Shown here: positions 7,567 to 15,816 of the stretch, piece by piece
Numbering within the stretch: position 1 is the stretch's first letter
Layout of the letters: each line of letters starts with the position of its first letter
From: Holophagaceae bacterium
GTDB taxonomy: Bacteria > Acidobacteriota > Holophagae > Holophagales > Holophagaceae
DNA: 51,283 nucleotides
Direction: 5' to 3'
Assembly (NCBI GenBank): GCA_025363715.1
Contig: JANYLR010000014.1
Coordinates: forward strand, 1-51,283
Notes under the pieces: model-generated
The model's database searches: none
What the model saw: the letters and a program-made list of their open reading frames with translations, nothing else
What the model was told of the DNA's origin: nothing
Program-made: the position numbers and the translations under genes

Positions 7567-8126
7567 GCCGTCACCTGCTGAAGTTCGTCGACGACGACGA
7601 TGATGAGTCGCTCGGGGCCATGCACGCCGATGGTGAGCACACGCTCGATGTCCGCGGTGCGGCTCGGTCCTGTGATGAAGGAGATGTAGTTGAGCTGCTC
7701 GGGGCGAAGTTTTTCGAGCACGCTGCCCATGTCGGCCAGGATCCGCTCCGTGCCGATCACGGCCATATGGATGGGGGGCAAGGTCGAGACCAGGCGCTTA
7801 TCCACCGCCGAGGCGTCCTGCACCAGGGTACCGGTGGCGGAGATGGCCCAGTCCAGCTGGCTGATGCCGACCTTGGAGGCCGCGGAGGCCGCCTGGGTGA
7901 TATCGAAGCAGATTCCTGGAACCTTGACCTTTAGGTCATCTTTTGCGGCCCCATCAATGAAGGTGCCCGCGGCCCAGACTGCACCGCACTCGGGGGCATC
8001 GGAGACGCCGGCATCTTTCAGGAACCCGAGGATGAAGGTCAAGCCTTCTTCCCTGGTTTTGAATCGGTGGACTTCGGCACTGACGGCCTCTGCCCTTGTT
8101 TTGAAGGCCTCAAAAACGGCATTCAT
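7563..8126 (-). CDS. lldG: LldG/LutC-type LUD-domain protein
   Basis: A 187-residue short LUD protein, shorter than LutC and lacking its N-terminal extension. Family marks: LDWAISATGTLVQD, LPPIHMAVIGTE, FITGPSRTADIE, and the IGVHGPERLIIVVVDE ending. A strong site, AAAGGAG, stands 6 bp before ATG 8126. That ribosome site lies at the end of a tandem copy of the dld 3' end (8132-8217). The stop overlaps the start of the LldE-LldF fusion, so the two are coupled and probably act as one L-lactate oxidising complex. Confidence 0.87.
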   Translation of the reverse strand: MNAVFEAFKTRAEAVSAEVHRFKTREEGLTFILGFLKDAGVSDAPECGAVWAAGTFIDGAAKDDLKVKVPGICFDITQAASAASKVGISQLDWAISATGTLVQDASAVDKRLVSTLPPIHMAVIGTERILADMGSVLEKLRPEQLNYISFITGPSRTADIERVLTIGVHGPERLIIVVVDELQQVTA

Positions 8127-8131
8127 CGGAA

Positions 8132-8217
8132 CTCCTTTCAGCGGGTGGAAGTTTCAAGAATGTGGTGGAACAGGGGAATGCCAAACCAGTGGAACGGGTG
8201 GTCCCCGCTTCGCAGGT
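8132..8217 (-). pseudogene. Tandem duplicate of the dld 3' end
   Basis: About 86 bp here repeat 8236-8322, the last ~26 codons, stop and downstream AAAGGAG of the dehydrogenase gene, with an offset of about 105 bp. Best-kept blocks are CCCGTTCCAC and CCACCCGCTGAAAGGAG. Small indels and substitutions have shifted the frame, so the copy no longer encodes the same tail. It lies after the intact stop codon and supplies the ribosome site now used by lldG. Confidence 0.75.
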
Positions 8218-8241
8218 GGGCGACTTGGGTAGAATCTCCTT

Positions 8242-11082
8242 TCAGCGGGTGGACGTTTCCAGAAGGTAGATGAAACTCCTGTAGACCTCACCGGTGGAAC
8301 GGGTCATTCCCACTTCACAAGTGCGGCTGCTTGCGTAATACCCATCAAAGTCCTGGGAGTTGACTTCCTTGGCTTCGTGCTTGGTGGCCGAGGCGGTCAA
8401 CTCGGGGTGGGTGAAGCCTCGGTCGCCCGCGAAGCCGCAACAACCGGCATCCCTGGGTACCACCACCCTGTCCGCGCAGGCCTGGGCCACGCCTTCCAGT
8501 TTGGGCAGCAGGTTCATCTTGGTCAGGGAGCAGACCGGGTGAAGCACCACGGCGTTCACCTTTCGGTTTACCTTGAGTCGGGGCAGGAGAATATCGTTGG
8601 CGAACGTGGTGCTGTCGAGGATCCTCAGCTTGTCGAACTTGGCCTGGTTTTCAGCGGTCAGGTAGGCACGCCCGGAGACCACGCCGTAGGTGCAGGGGCT
8701 GGTATCCATGACGACGGAGAGCCGGCCCTCCTGGCTCCACTCCCAGAATTTTTCAATGGCGCGGTTGAGGGTGTACTTGTGCGCCAGATCGAAGCCCTTG
8801 GAGGAAAAGGGCACGCCGCAGCAGGTGCCCTCGACATCCTGGGGGATGTGGACCGGCATGCCAGCGCGGGCTGACACCTTTACCAAGGCCTCGACCAAGC
8901 TCATTTCGGTGGGCTCGCCAGGCAGGTGGCCCATCATGCGGGAGATGCAGGCCGGGAAGTAGATGGCCTGCGCCCCTTCGAGAGTCGTCACCGGAAGCGG
9001 GGCCTTGGCGGCCTTTGGCATCTCGGGGCTCCACTGGTGGCCGGTGCCGATGGGCTTCAGGAGCCGGGTAATGAAGGGCATGACCCTGGGGCCAAAGAGG
9101 TTCTGGACCAGGTGTCCGGCCCGGAGGGCGACCCGCATGACCGGTTCGATGCGGCCGAAGTTGTGGGCCACTCTGAGGGCGATATTCTGGGCGCGGGGAC
9201 TATGGCTGGCCCGGCGGAACCGCTTGGTCAGCTGGCCGGTGTCGATGCTGACGGGACAGGCCGTGGCGCAAAGGCCGTCCGCCGCGCAGGTCTCCACGGC
9301 CATGTAGTCGAAGGCTTCCGTCAGGGAGGAGAGCAGGGTGGGGTTCTCGTGGTTGGCCTCGAGACGGGCCATCTCGCGGCGCACGACGATGCGCTGGCGG
9401 GGCGTCAGCGTCAGCTCGCGGCTGGGGCACTTGGGCTCGCAGTAGCCGCACTCGATGCACTTGTCGACTTCCTCTTCCACGCCGGGCATGGGCTTGAGAT
9501 CCGCCAGGTGGCCCTTGGGATCATCGTTGATGATGACGCCGGGATTCAGCAGGTGCCCAGGATCCACGAGGGCCTTGAGCTGCACCATGACGGCCTTGGC
9601 CTCGGGTCCCCACTCGGCTTCCACGAAGGGCGCCATATTGCGGCCGGTGCCGTGTTCGGCCTTGAGCGCGCCATCGTATTTCTTCACGACCAGTTCGACC
9701 ACGTCATCGATGAAACGCGAGTAGCGATCCACCGCCGCCTGGTCGTTGAAGGACTGGGTGATGACGAAGTGCAGGTTCCCATCCTTGGCATGGCCGAAGA
9801 TGATGGCCTCGTCGTAGCCGTGCTTGGCGAAGAGCTTCGTGAGATCCACGGCAGCATCGGCCAGGCTGCCAATGGGGAAAGCCACGTCCTCGATGATGAC
9901 CGTGGTGCCCCGCTGGCGGACCGCGCCCACAGAGGGGAAGGTGCCCGAGCGGATTTTCCACATCAGGGCCTGTTCCACCGGGTCATGAGTGAACTTGGCG
10001 GGCTCGAGCAACTGGAGTCCGGCGGTGGTCGTCAGGGCCGCCCGTTCGAGGTCGGCGCGGACGGATTCGTCCCGGCCATGGAACTCCACCAGGAGGGCCG
10101 CGGCACCCTCCGGGAGCACCTTGATGGCGGGAGGGATACCAGGCTGATTCTCGACGGATTTGAGGGAGGCCCGGTCCAACAGTTCCAGGGCCGCGGCACC
10201 CGCATCTCTCAAGGGAATGATGGCGGCGCAGGCGGCGTGCAGGTCTGGGAAGAGCAGGAAGGCCGTCACCTTCACCGGCAGATCGGGCACCGACTTCAGC
10301 ACCGCTTCGGCGATGAAGGCCAGAGTGCCTTCGGAGCCCACCAGGAGATTCCGGAAAATGTCCACCGGCCGGTTGAAGTCGATGAAGGCATTCAGGGAGT
10401 ATCCCGTGGTGTTCTTCATTTTGTACTTCGCGCGGATGCGCTCGGCCAGGACGGGGTTCGACTGGAGGTCGGCCTTCAGCTTCAACAGGCCTTCCGTCAG
10501 GGCTGGTTCAGCCGCGCAGAAGCGCTCATTGGCATCAGGCGTGGCTGTGTCGATCACGGTGCCCGAGGGCAGCACGAAGGTCAGGGATTCGAGGGTATGG
10601 TAGGCATTCTGCGATACGCCACAGCACATTCCGCTGGAGTTGTTGGAGAGGATGCCACCCACGGTGCAGGTGTTGATGGAGGCCGGATCAGGGCCCATCT
10701 TGGCCTTGAAGAACTTGAGGGCGTGGTTCACGTGGGCGCCGATGACGCCCGGCTGGACCTTGACCTTGGCGCCGCCCTCCAGCACCTGGATGCCCCGCCA
10801 GTTGCGGGCCACTTCCACCAGGATGCCGTCCGAAATCGCCTGGCCGGACAGGCTGGTGCCCGAGGCCCGGAAGGTCATGGGGATCTTCCGCTCGTGGCTC
10901 AGCCGGAAGAGGCCCCGCACATCCTCCACACTGCCCGCGAAGGCCACCGCCTTGGGAATGAGGCGGTAGAACCCAGCATCAGCCGCGAAGGCGATGAGGT
11001 CAACGGGGCGGTCCAGCACCCGGTCTTGGCCAACGATGGCCGCAATGGAATCCCTGAGGGAAGTGGGTGAAGCAGGAGTCAT
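8242..11082 (-). CDS. dld: FAD/Fe-S D-lactate dehydrogenase (Dld-II type, GlcD-like + Fe-S + CCG)
   Basis: A 946-residue fusion. The N-terminal half is an FAD-binding oxidase of the GlcD/vanillyl-alcohol-oxidase fold (TFRASGTSLSGQA near 70, TVGGILSNNSSG, then the C-terminal oxidase domain with HAKDGNLHF and EHGTGRNMAP). The C-terminal half has two Fe-S motifs (CIECGYCEPKCPS near 539; CAADGLCATACPV near 596) and CCG domains (CCGVPF near 753; CCGFAGDRGF near 881). Its size and its place beside lldP and lldG/lldEF match the Dld-II dehydrogenase known from Shewanella. It oxidises D-lactate to pyruvate at the membrane, by family knowledge. ATG 11082; a terminator separates it from lldP. Confidence 0.87.
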   Translation of the reverse strand: MTPASPTSLRDSIAAIVGQDRVLDRPVDLIAFAADAGFYRLIPKAVAFAGSVEDVRGLFRLSHERKIPMTFRASGTSLSGQAISDGILVEVARNWRGIQVLEGGAKVKVQPGVIGAHVNHALKFFKAKMGPDPASINTCTVGGILSNNSSGMCCGVSQNAYHTLESLTFVLPSGTVIDTATPDANERFCAAEPALTEGLLKLKADLQSNPVLAERIRAKYKMKNTTGYSLNAFIDFNRPVDIFRNLLVGSEGTLAFIAEAVLKSVPDLPVKVTAFLLFPDLHAACAAIIPLRDAGAAALELLDRASLKSVENQPGIPPAIKVLPEGAAALLVEFHGRDESVRADLERAALTTTAGLQLLEPAKFTHDPVEQALMWKIRSGTFPSVGAVRQRGTTVIIEDVAFPIGSLADAAVDLTKLFAKHGYDEAIIFGHAKDGNLHFVITQSFNDQAAVDRYSRFIDDVVELVVKKYDGALKAEHGTGRNMAPFVEAEWGPEAKAVMVQLKALVDPGHLLNPGVIINDDPKGHLADLKPMPGVEEEVDKCIECGYCEPKCPSRELTLTPRQRIVVRREMARLEANHENPTLLSSLTEAFDYMAVETCAADGLCATACPVSIDTGQLTKRFRRASHSPRAQNIALRVAHNFGRIEPVMRVALRAGHLVQNLFGPRVMPFITRLLKPIGTGHQWSPEMPKAAKAPLPVTTLEGAQAIYFPACISRMMGHLPGEPTEMSLVEALVKVSARAGMPVHIPQDVEGTCCGVPFSSKGFDLAHKYTLNRAIEKFWEWSQEGRLSVVMDTSPCTYGVVSGRAYLTAENQAKFDKLRILDSTTFANDILLPRLKVNRKVNAVVLHPVCSLTKMNLLPKLEGVAQACADRVVVPRDAGCCGFAGDRGFTHPELTASATKHEAKEVNSQDFDGYYASSRTCEVGMTRSTGEVYRSFIYLLETSTR

Positions 11083-11114
11083 GAAGCAGCTTTCTCACTC
11101 TCAGAAGGGGCTGT

Positions 11115-11151
11115 AAAAAGTCCCGCCGACGAGCGTGATGTCGGCGGGACT
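11115..11151 (-). terminator. Rho-independent terminator downstream of lldP
   Basis: Perfect 12-bp stem AGTCCCGCCGAC/GTCGGCGGGACT with a 9-nt loop. On the minus strand it is followed by TTTTT. It lies 28 bp after the lldP stop and 33 bp before the dld start, so the permease is partly uncoupled from the dehydrogenase genes. Confidence 0.85.
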
Positions 11152-11178
11152 CGGTCATTCGTTTGAATGCCGCCTAGG

Positions 11179-12942
11179 CTACTTGGCCGGAGCGGGGGCA
11201 GGCACGGCAGCCGGAGCGGCCGGAACAGCAGGAGCAGCCGCCGGAGCCGTCGCCACCGCGGGAGCGGGGGGCAACTGGGGCATCCAGTTGGCGGGCAGGA
11301 CCTTCGCGTAGAGGAAGATCACGATGCCGACCATGGCGGCCAGCACGACGCTGTGCCAGAACACGTAGCGGAGGATGGTGCCTTCCTCGCCCTGCTGGTT
11401 GGTGGCCACGGAAGCGACCACGAGGCTCTGGGCGTCGATCATCTTGCCCATGACGCCGCCGGTGGTGATGGCCGCGGCGGTGAGGATCGGGTTCAGGCCC
11501 AGCTGCTGGGCGGTGATCTTCTGGAGACCGCCGAACAGCACGTTAGAGGAGGTATCGCTGCCCGTCAGGGCCACACCCAGCCAACCCAGCATGGCGCTGA
11601 AGAAGGGGAAGAGCACGCCGGTGCTGGCGAAGGCCAGACCCATGGTGGCGTCCAGGCCCGCGGACTTGGACACGAAGCCCAGGGCCAGCATGGCGGCGAT
11701 GGTGAGCAGGGACATCTTCACGCGGCCGACGGTCTTGATGAAGATCTTGCCGATTTCCAGGAAGCTGAAGCCGAGGAGCAGGCCGCTGCAGATGCCGGCG
11801 AGAAGGAGGCTGGTGCCCGTGAGGGAAAGCCAGTTCAGGGTCCAGGTGGCGGCTTCAGCCGAAGCCTTGGCGACCACAGGAGGAGCCTTGATGACGTTCT
11901 TGTGGAGCAGGGGGATTTCGTAGGTCTTGCTGGTGTAGCCCATGAGGAAGTTGGGCGCGGTCTTGGTGCCGCCGTTCAGGAAGGTCTTGACCTGAGGGGT
12001 GCCCCAGGCGAACACGAACACGGACAGGAACACCCAAGGCATCCAGGCCTTCACGACCTTGCCGGTGCTCTGGTCGACCTTGCCAGCCACGGCCTCCTCG
12101 CGCTCATGCTCATAGCGCCAGATGTTCTTGGGCTGCCAGACTTTCAGGAACGCGATGAGGCAGCCCATGGAAACGATGGCGCCGATGATGTCCACCAGCC
12201 AGGGGCCGTGGAAATTGCTGACTGCGAACTGGGTGATGGCAAAGCTGCCACCGGCCACCAGGCAGGCGGGCCAGACTTCCATCATGGCTTTGCGGCCGGC
12301 CATGGTCCAGATGATCCAGAAGGGGATGATCAGGGAGAAAATGGGCAGGATGCGGCCCGCGGCGGCGCTCAGCATCTCAAGAGGGAGACCGGTCACCGCA
12401 GCCAGGGCGATGATGGGGGTTCCCAGGGCGCCGTAGGCGACGGGAGCGGTGTTGCCGATCAGGGCCAGACCGGCGGCCTGGAGGGGACGGAAGCCCAGGC
12501 CAATCAGCATGGCGGCCGAAATCGCCACCGGGGTGCCGAAGCCAGCCGCGCCCTCGATGAAGGCGCCGAAGCTGAAGGCGATCAGCAGGGCCTGAACGCG
12601 GCGATCCGCGGCCAGACCAGCGATGGAGTGCTTCACCACCTCGAAATCCCCAGACTTGACGGTGATGTCGTAAATGAAGATGGCGTTTAGCACGATCCAG
12701 CCGATGGGAACCAGACCAAACAGGGCGCCATGGATGGCCGCCATGGACGCCAGCCCGACTGGCATCTTGTAAATGAGGATGGCGACGGCCATGCATGAGA
12801 TCAGGCCGAGGATGGCCGAGTAATGGGCCTTGACGTGCTTGGCTAGGAAGCCCAACAGCACAAAGACTGGTATGGCGGCTACCAGTGCTGATATGAAGAT
12901 ATTCCCCATAACGGGGGAATAGACTTGGGTCCACGGGGTCAT
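11179..12942 (-). CDS. lldP: L-lactate permease
   Basis: A 587-residue polytopic permease of the LctP family, importing lactate with protons. Typical segments are FGAFIEGAAGFGTPVAI, NTAPVAYGALGTP, GLALTGSDTSSN-like GVALTGSDTSSNVLFG and GGVMGKMIDAQSLVVA. ATG 12942 follows AGGAGG by 6 bp, much better than the upstream in-frame codon at 13071. The C-terminal ~30 residues are an Ala/Pro-rich low-complexity tail not typical of the family. It is divergent from the GntR/FadR regulator, across a region with a palindromic operator. Confidence 0.93.
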   Translation of the reverse strand: MTPWTQVYSPVMGNIFISALVAAIPVFVLLGFLAKHVKAHYSAILGLISCMAVAILIYKMPVGLASMAAIHGALFGLVPIGWIVLNAIFIYDITVKSGDFEVVKHSIAGLAADRRVQALLIAFSFGAFIEGAAGFGTPVAISAAMLIGLGFRPLQAAGLALIGNTAPVAYGALGTPIIALAAVTGLPLEMLSAAAGRILPIFSLIIPFWIIWTMAGRKAMMEVWPACLVAGGSFAITQFAVSNFHGPWLVDIIGAIVSMGCLIAFLKVWQPKNIWRYEHEREEAVAGKVDQSTGKVVKAWMPWVFLSVFVFAWGTPQVKTFLNGGTKTAPNFLMGYTSKTYEIPLLHKNVIKAPPVVAKASAEAATWTLNWLSLTGTSLLLAGICSGLLLGFSFLEIGKIFIKTVGRVKMSLLTIAAMLALGFVSKSAGLDATMGLAFASTGVLFPFFSAMLGWLGVALTGSDTSSNVLFGGLQKITAQQLGLNPILTAAAITTGGVMGKMIDAQSLVVASVATNQQGEEGTILRYVFWHSVVLAAMVGIVIFLYAKVLPANWMPQLPPAPAVATAPAAAPAVPAAPAAVPAPAPAK

Positions 12943-13025
12943 GAAGCCTCCTAAAAGGGGGGGAGTAGAGGATGGTGAGGTGGAATTTTGAAAAAGAACC
13001 TGGCCGAAGATTACAATGGGTCTAG

Positions 13026-13036
13026 TGGTCAGACCA
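13026..13036. promoter_or_regulatory. Probable operator for the lactate regulator (TGGT-N3-ACCA)
   Basis: TGGTCAGACCA is a perfect palindrome of the form bound by FadR-subfamily GntR regulators such as PdhR and LldR. It lies in the divergent lldP/lldR region, about 85 bp from each start codon. A TGTAAT-like -10 for lldP lies just to its left near 13012, so binding would overlap the core promoter and probably represses lldP, with lactate as inducer. Confidence 0.7.
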
Positions 13037-13117
13037 TACCCCAGGGTAAAGTTTTTTATCACACCTTCCATACCTCACCCTTTTCAACATTTAGTCATTT
13101 TTCAGAGAAGTGACGCC

Positions 13118-13834
13118 GTGGATTTCACACCGATTAAGACCAAACGACTCTACGAAGAGATCGTTGAACAGATCAAACACCTCATCACAGATGGGAAATT
13201 GAAGCCTGGCGACAAGCTGCTGGCCGAACGGGAACTGGCGGACCAGTTCCAGGTCAGCCGCGCCTCGGTGCGTGAGGCCATCCGGACCCTTGAAATGCTG
13301 GGTGTCATCGATATCCGGCCCGGTGAGGGGACCTTCGTCCGCCGCAGCGATGCCGATGACATTATTCGTCCCCTGGCCATGTTCCTGGCGGTGGAACGGA
13401 GCTCTCTGCTTGATATGTACGAGATGCGCCGGATCTTCGAAACGGCCACCGCCGGTCTGGCTGCCGAGCGCGCCACCATGGAAGAACTGGAGCAGATCGC
13501 CAGCGCACTGGAGAACATGAAGGCCTGCCTCAACGTGAAAGACCCAGAAAAGGGTGAGGAATTCGACGTGGCCTTCCACTTCGCCGTGGCCGAGGCCACC
13601 CACAACACCCTGCTGATCAAGCTGTTCAAGACCGTCTCTACCGAATTCCACAAGGCCAATTCTGTCGCGCGCAGGCAGCTTTACCATGACAAGCCCGAGA
13701 ACGCCCAGAAGCTCATCGATCAGCACACCGAGATCTACGAAGCCATCCGCTCCCGTTCACCCCAGACGGCCTCGCAGGCGATGCTGGCGCACCTGGTCTT
13801 CGCCGAAGGTGAGCTAAGGAAGTGGGTCGTGTAG
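13118..13834 (+). CDS. lldR: FadR-subfamily GntR regulator of lactate genes (LldR-like)
   Basis: A 238-residue regulator. The N-terminal winged helix (about 10-75) contains the typical GDKLLAERELADQF and VSRASVREAIRTLE recognition segments. The C-terminal FCD ligand domain has the acidic/His pattern (DMYEMRRIFE, DVAFHFAVAEATHN, DQHTEIYEAI). GTG 13118 starts VDFTPIKTKRLYEEI, where such proteins normally begin; earlier in-frame codons would cover the operator. It is divergently placed from lldP, so its likely target is the TGGT-N3-ACCA site, with lactate relieving repression. Confidence 0.87.
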   Translation: MDFTPIKTKRLYEEIVEQIKHLITDGKLKPGDKLLAERELADQFQVSRASVREAIRTLEMLGVIDIRPGEGTFVRRSDADDIIRPLAMFLAVERSSLLDMYEMRRIFETATAGLAAERATMEELEQIASALENMKACLNVKDPEKGEEFDVAFHFAVAEATHNTLLIKLFKTVSTEFHKANSVARRQLYHDKPENAQKLIDQHTEIYEAIRSRSPQTASQAMLAHLVFAEGELRKWVV

Positions 13835-13841
13835 ACTCGGC

Positions 13842-13866
13842 AAAACGGCCCGTGAGGGCCGTTCTG
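13842..13866. terminator. Bidirectional terminator between lldR and tRNA-Ile2
   Basis: Stem AACGGCCC/GGGCCGTT with loop GTGA. On the minus strand it is followed by TTTT, so it would end the tRNA-Ile2 plus repeat-copy-2 transcript. On the plus strand it follows the lldR stop. Confidence 0.75.
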
Positions 13867-13900
13867 CTTTGGTTCAAACAAGAGCCCTGGCAGGACTCCT

Positions 13901-13987
13901 CGTGACGCCAGCACTTCCTGTAATGGCGCCCTTCGGGCGGCAATCGCCTGTGGCGATTCCGTCCTATTTGCCAATCCTGGCAAATGG
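13901..13987 (-). repeat. Four-hairpin dispersed repeat, copy 2, joined to the CCA end of tRNA-Ile2
   Basis: Minus-strand order: A ATTTGCCA, loop GGAT, TGGCAAAT (13966-13985); linker AGGACGG; B AATCGCC/GGCGATT with loop ACA (13942-13958); C CGCCC/GGGCG (13927-13939); D with outer stem CGCCA/TGGCG and an ACAGGAAG-containing loop (13906-13928). The first paired base of hairpin A is the last A of the tRNA CCA, so tRNA and element have no spacer. The next terminator is at 13842, which predicts one transcript of tRNA plus about 145 nt. Confidence 0.8.
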
Positions 13988-14060
13988 TGGCCCCGGTGGG
14001 GTTCGAACCCACGACCAAGCGGTTATGAGCCGCCAGCTCTGACCGCTGAGCTACAGGGCC
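13985..14060 (-). tRNA. tRNA-Ile2 (CAT anticodon)
   Basis: 76 nt including encoded CCA. The acceptor GGCCCTG pairs with CGGGGCC, discriminator A, anticodon loop CTCATAA (CAT), T-loop TTCGAAC. The acceptor and the CGCTTGGTCG stretch after the anticodon resemble bacterial tRNA-Ile2, whose CAT is modified to lysidine to read AUA. Elongator Met is the alternative, but that role fits the tRNA at 2242-2318 better. Confidence 0.82.
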
Positions 14061-14096
14061 AGGGCCAGTGTAGCAAACGAAATGGCCTAGGGTTGC

Positions 14097-14720
14097 TCAG
14101 AGCCCTTGGAGGTACCGGCCCCCGACGGTGAAATCCAACAGCTGGATCATGCGCTCGGCGAGGGTGAGCAGATCCTTGGACTCCAGGAGGAACTGGCGCT
14201 CGGAGGGTTCGAAATCCAGGGCCATGGCCAGCGTGTTGAGCCGCTCCATATCCCCCAGGGGCAGATCCAGAAGCTCCTTCAGCTGGGTTTCAATCCCTTC
14301 CGAGGTGGCATAGGTTTGAAGTGATTCCATGAACCGACGGCGGTGGGGGCCCGGCCAAAGCATGGCGGCATCAAAGGGCACCACCTCGGTCCGGGCCTGT
14401 CGAAAGGGCTTTCCGGGCACCTCGTCGATGATTCGCATTACCTCCTTGCCCTGGACCAGCAGGTTCCATCGACCGGCCGTGAGGGGCTCGGCACGAACGA
14501 TCTCGGCCAGGCAGCCGGTTTCGAAAATGGGCACCGTCTCCCCGAGGGTGCCTGGATCCGGCAGTTCTCGCATGAGGGCGAGAATCAGGTGGTGGTGGGA
14601 GTTCAGTGCTTCCACTGTCAACTCCTGGTACCTCGGCTCGAACACGTACAGCGGGAGGAAGGTGCGCGGGAAGAGCACGACCTGGGGCAGGGGGAAGAGG
14701 GGGAGAATGGCTGGTAGCAT
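14097..14720 (-). CDS. Lon N-terminal (substrate-binding) domain protein
   Basis: A 207-residue stand-alone Lon-N/PUA-like domain protein. The start, PAILPLFPLPQVVLFP, followed by LYVFEPRYQEL, is the classic opening of this family; the C-terminal part is helical and carries no ATPase or protease domain. ATG 14720 gives the exact family N-terminus; the upstream extension to 15017 runs antisense through kdsD and is not credible. Function of stand-alone Lon-N proteins is poorly known. It is divergent from kdsD, 36 bp away. Confidence 0.85.
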   Translation of the reverse strand: MLPAILPLFPLPQVVLFPRTFLPLYVFEPRYQELTVEALNSHHHLILALMRELPDPGTLGETVPIFETGCLAEIVRAEPLTAGRWNLLVQGKEVMRIIDEVPGKPFRQARTEVVPFDAAMLWPGPHRRRFMESLQTYATSEGIETQLKELLDLPLGDMERLNTLAMALDFEPSERQFLLESKDLLTLAERMIQLLDFTVGGRYLQGL

Positions 14721-14756
14721 GAATACCTTGCTTGCCACCGCATCGGAGTCAACACA

Positions 14757-15743
14757 GTGAAGGATGAGAACCAGGGCGCTGGGGCGTTGGAGGTCGGAAC
14801 TGCCGTGTTGGACGCGGCCCGGATGGCCCTTGAAGCACTGAAGGGATCCTGGGATCCCACAAGAGTCGAGGATTGGACCAGCATGGTCATGGGCCGGGAC
14901 GGACGGGTGGTGGTCACCGGCATGGGGAAATCTGGCCTCGTGGCTCAGAAAATTGCAGCCACCCTTGCCTCCACAGGTTGCCCAAGCTTCTTCCTTCACC
15001 CTGCCGAAGCCCTGCATGGTGACTTGGGCATGGTGACCCCCGAGGACTCCATCCTTGGCCTTTCCAACAGCGGAGAGAGTGAAGAGGTGGTGCGCCTGCT
15101 CCCGAGCCTCCTCCGCCTGGGTATTCCTATCGCGGCCATCACCTCCAGATCACAAAGCAGCCTGGGGCGGGCGGCTACCTGGACCTTCGACTATCAATTG
15201 CCCCAGGGCGAAGGCTGTCCCCTGGACCTGGCCCCGATGGCCAGCACGACCCTCCAACTCATTTGGGGGGACCTACTGGCGGGTAGCCTGATGGCTCGCC
15301 GAGGGTTCACCCGGGATCTGTTCGCACTGAATCATCCCGCTGGAAGTTTAGGCGCCAAACTGGTACGAGCAGGAGCTTTGATGCATCAAAGCTGGCCGAC
15401 CGTGCCTCCGGGCGCATCCCTAATGGGTGTACTGAAGGCCATGACCGACGGTCGATTGGGCATGACCAGCGTCATGCAAGGTCCCGAGCTGCTGGGGGTC
15501 ATCACCGATGGAGATATCCGTCGGGCCCTGGAATCCTCCGAACGGGAAGGCACCAACCCCTTGGAACTCTCCGCGGTCAGGATCATGTCGCGTCGCCCGG
15601 CCACCATTGATGAGGACACTCTGGCCCTCGAAGCTGCAGGAGAAATGGAAGCCCGGAAGATCACCTTCCTGATGATCACCCGGCAGGGAACCCCTTGTGG
15701 GGTACTGCATATCCATGATCTCTTGACTTCAAAGGTTTTATGA
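14757..15743 (+). CDS. kdsD: Arabinose-5-phosphate isomerase (SIS + two CBS domains)
   Basis: A 328-residue enzyme converting ribulose 5-phosphate to arabinose 5-phosphate, the first step to Kdo for lipopolysaccharide. The SIS domain (about 25-195) has VTGMGKSGLVAQK, PAEALHGDLG and LSNSGESEEV. The CBS pair (about 205-328) includes GVITDGDIRRAL. GTG 14757 is preceded by GGAG 8 bp upstream. It sits directly before the lptF-lptG fusion, as kds and lpt genes often do. The N-terminal ~12 residues are not conserved, so a start a little downstream is possible. Confidence 0.9.
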   Translation: MKDENQGAGALEVGTAVLDAARMALEALKGSWDPTRVEDWTSMVMGRDGRVVVTGMGKSGLVAQKIAATLASTGCPSFFLHPAEALHGDLGMVTPEDSILGLSNSGESEEVVRLLPSLLRLGIPIAAITSRSQSSLGRAATWTFDYQLPQGEGCPLDLAPMASTTLQLIWGDLLAGSLMARRGFTRDLFALNHPAGSLGAKLVRAGALMHQSWPTVPPGASLMGVLKAMTDGRLGMTSVMQGPELLGVITDGDIRRALESSEREGTNPLELSAVRIMSRRPATIDEDTLALEAAGEMEARKITFLMITRQGTPCGVLHIHDLLTSKVL

Positions 15744-15762
15744 TTTCCTTTGTTGAACCTAC

Positions 15763-15790
15763 TTTGAATTTTAAGGTTACATAATATACA
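15763..15790 (+). promoter_or_regulatory. Candidate sigma70-type promoter for lptFG
   Basis: TTTGAA and TATACA separated by 16 bp, in an AT-rich island (about 15735-15810) within otherwise GC-rich DNA, 27 bp before the lptFG start. Confidence 0.4.
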
Positions 15791-15816
15791 TTATCGAAAG
15801 CTAAATCGAGACCCAT

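Noticed and set aside
8926..11070. 714-residue plus-strand frame opposite dld
   Set aside because: Antisense shadow; composition is typical of reverse-frame translation of GC-rich genes and no domain is seen.
11167..12690. 507-residue plus-strand frame opposite lldP
   Set aside because: Antisense shadow of a membrane protein; Gly/His/Glu-rich, no motifs.
14721..15017. N-terminal extension of the Lon-N-domain protein
   Set aside because: It would run antisense through kdsD; the family start PAILPLFPLP follows ATG 14720 directly.
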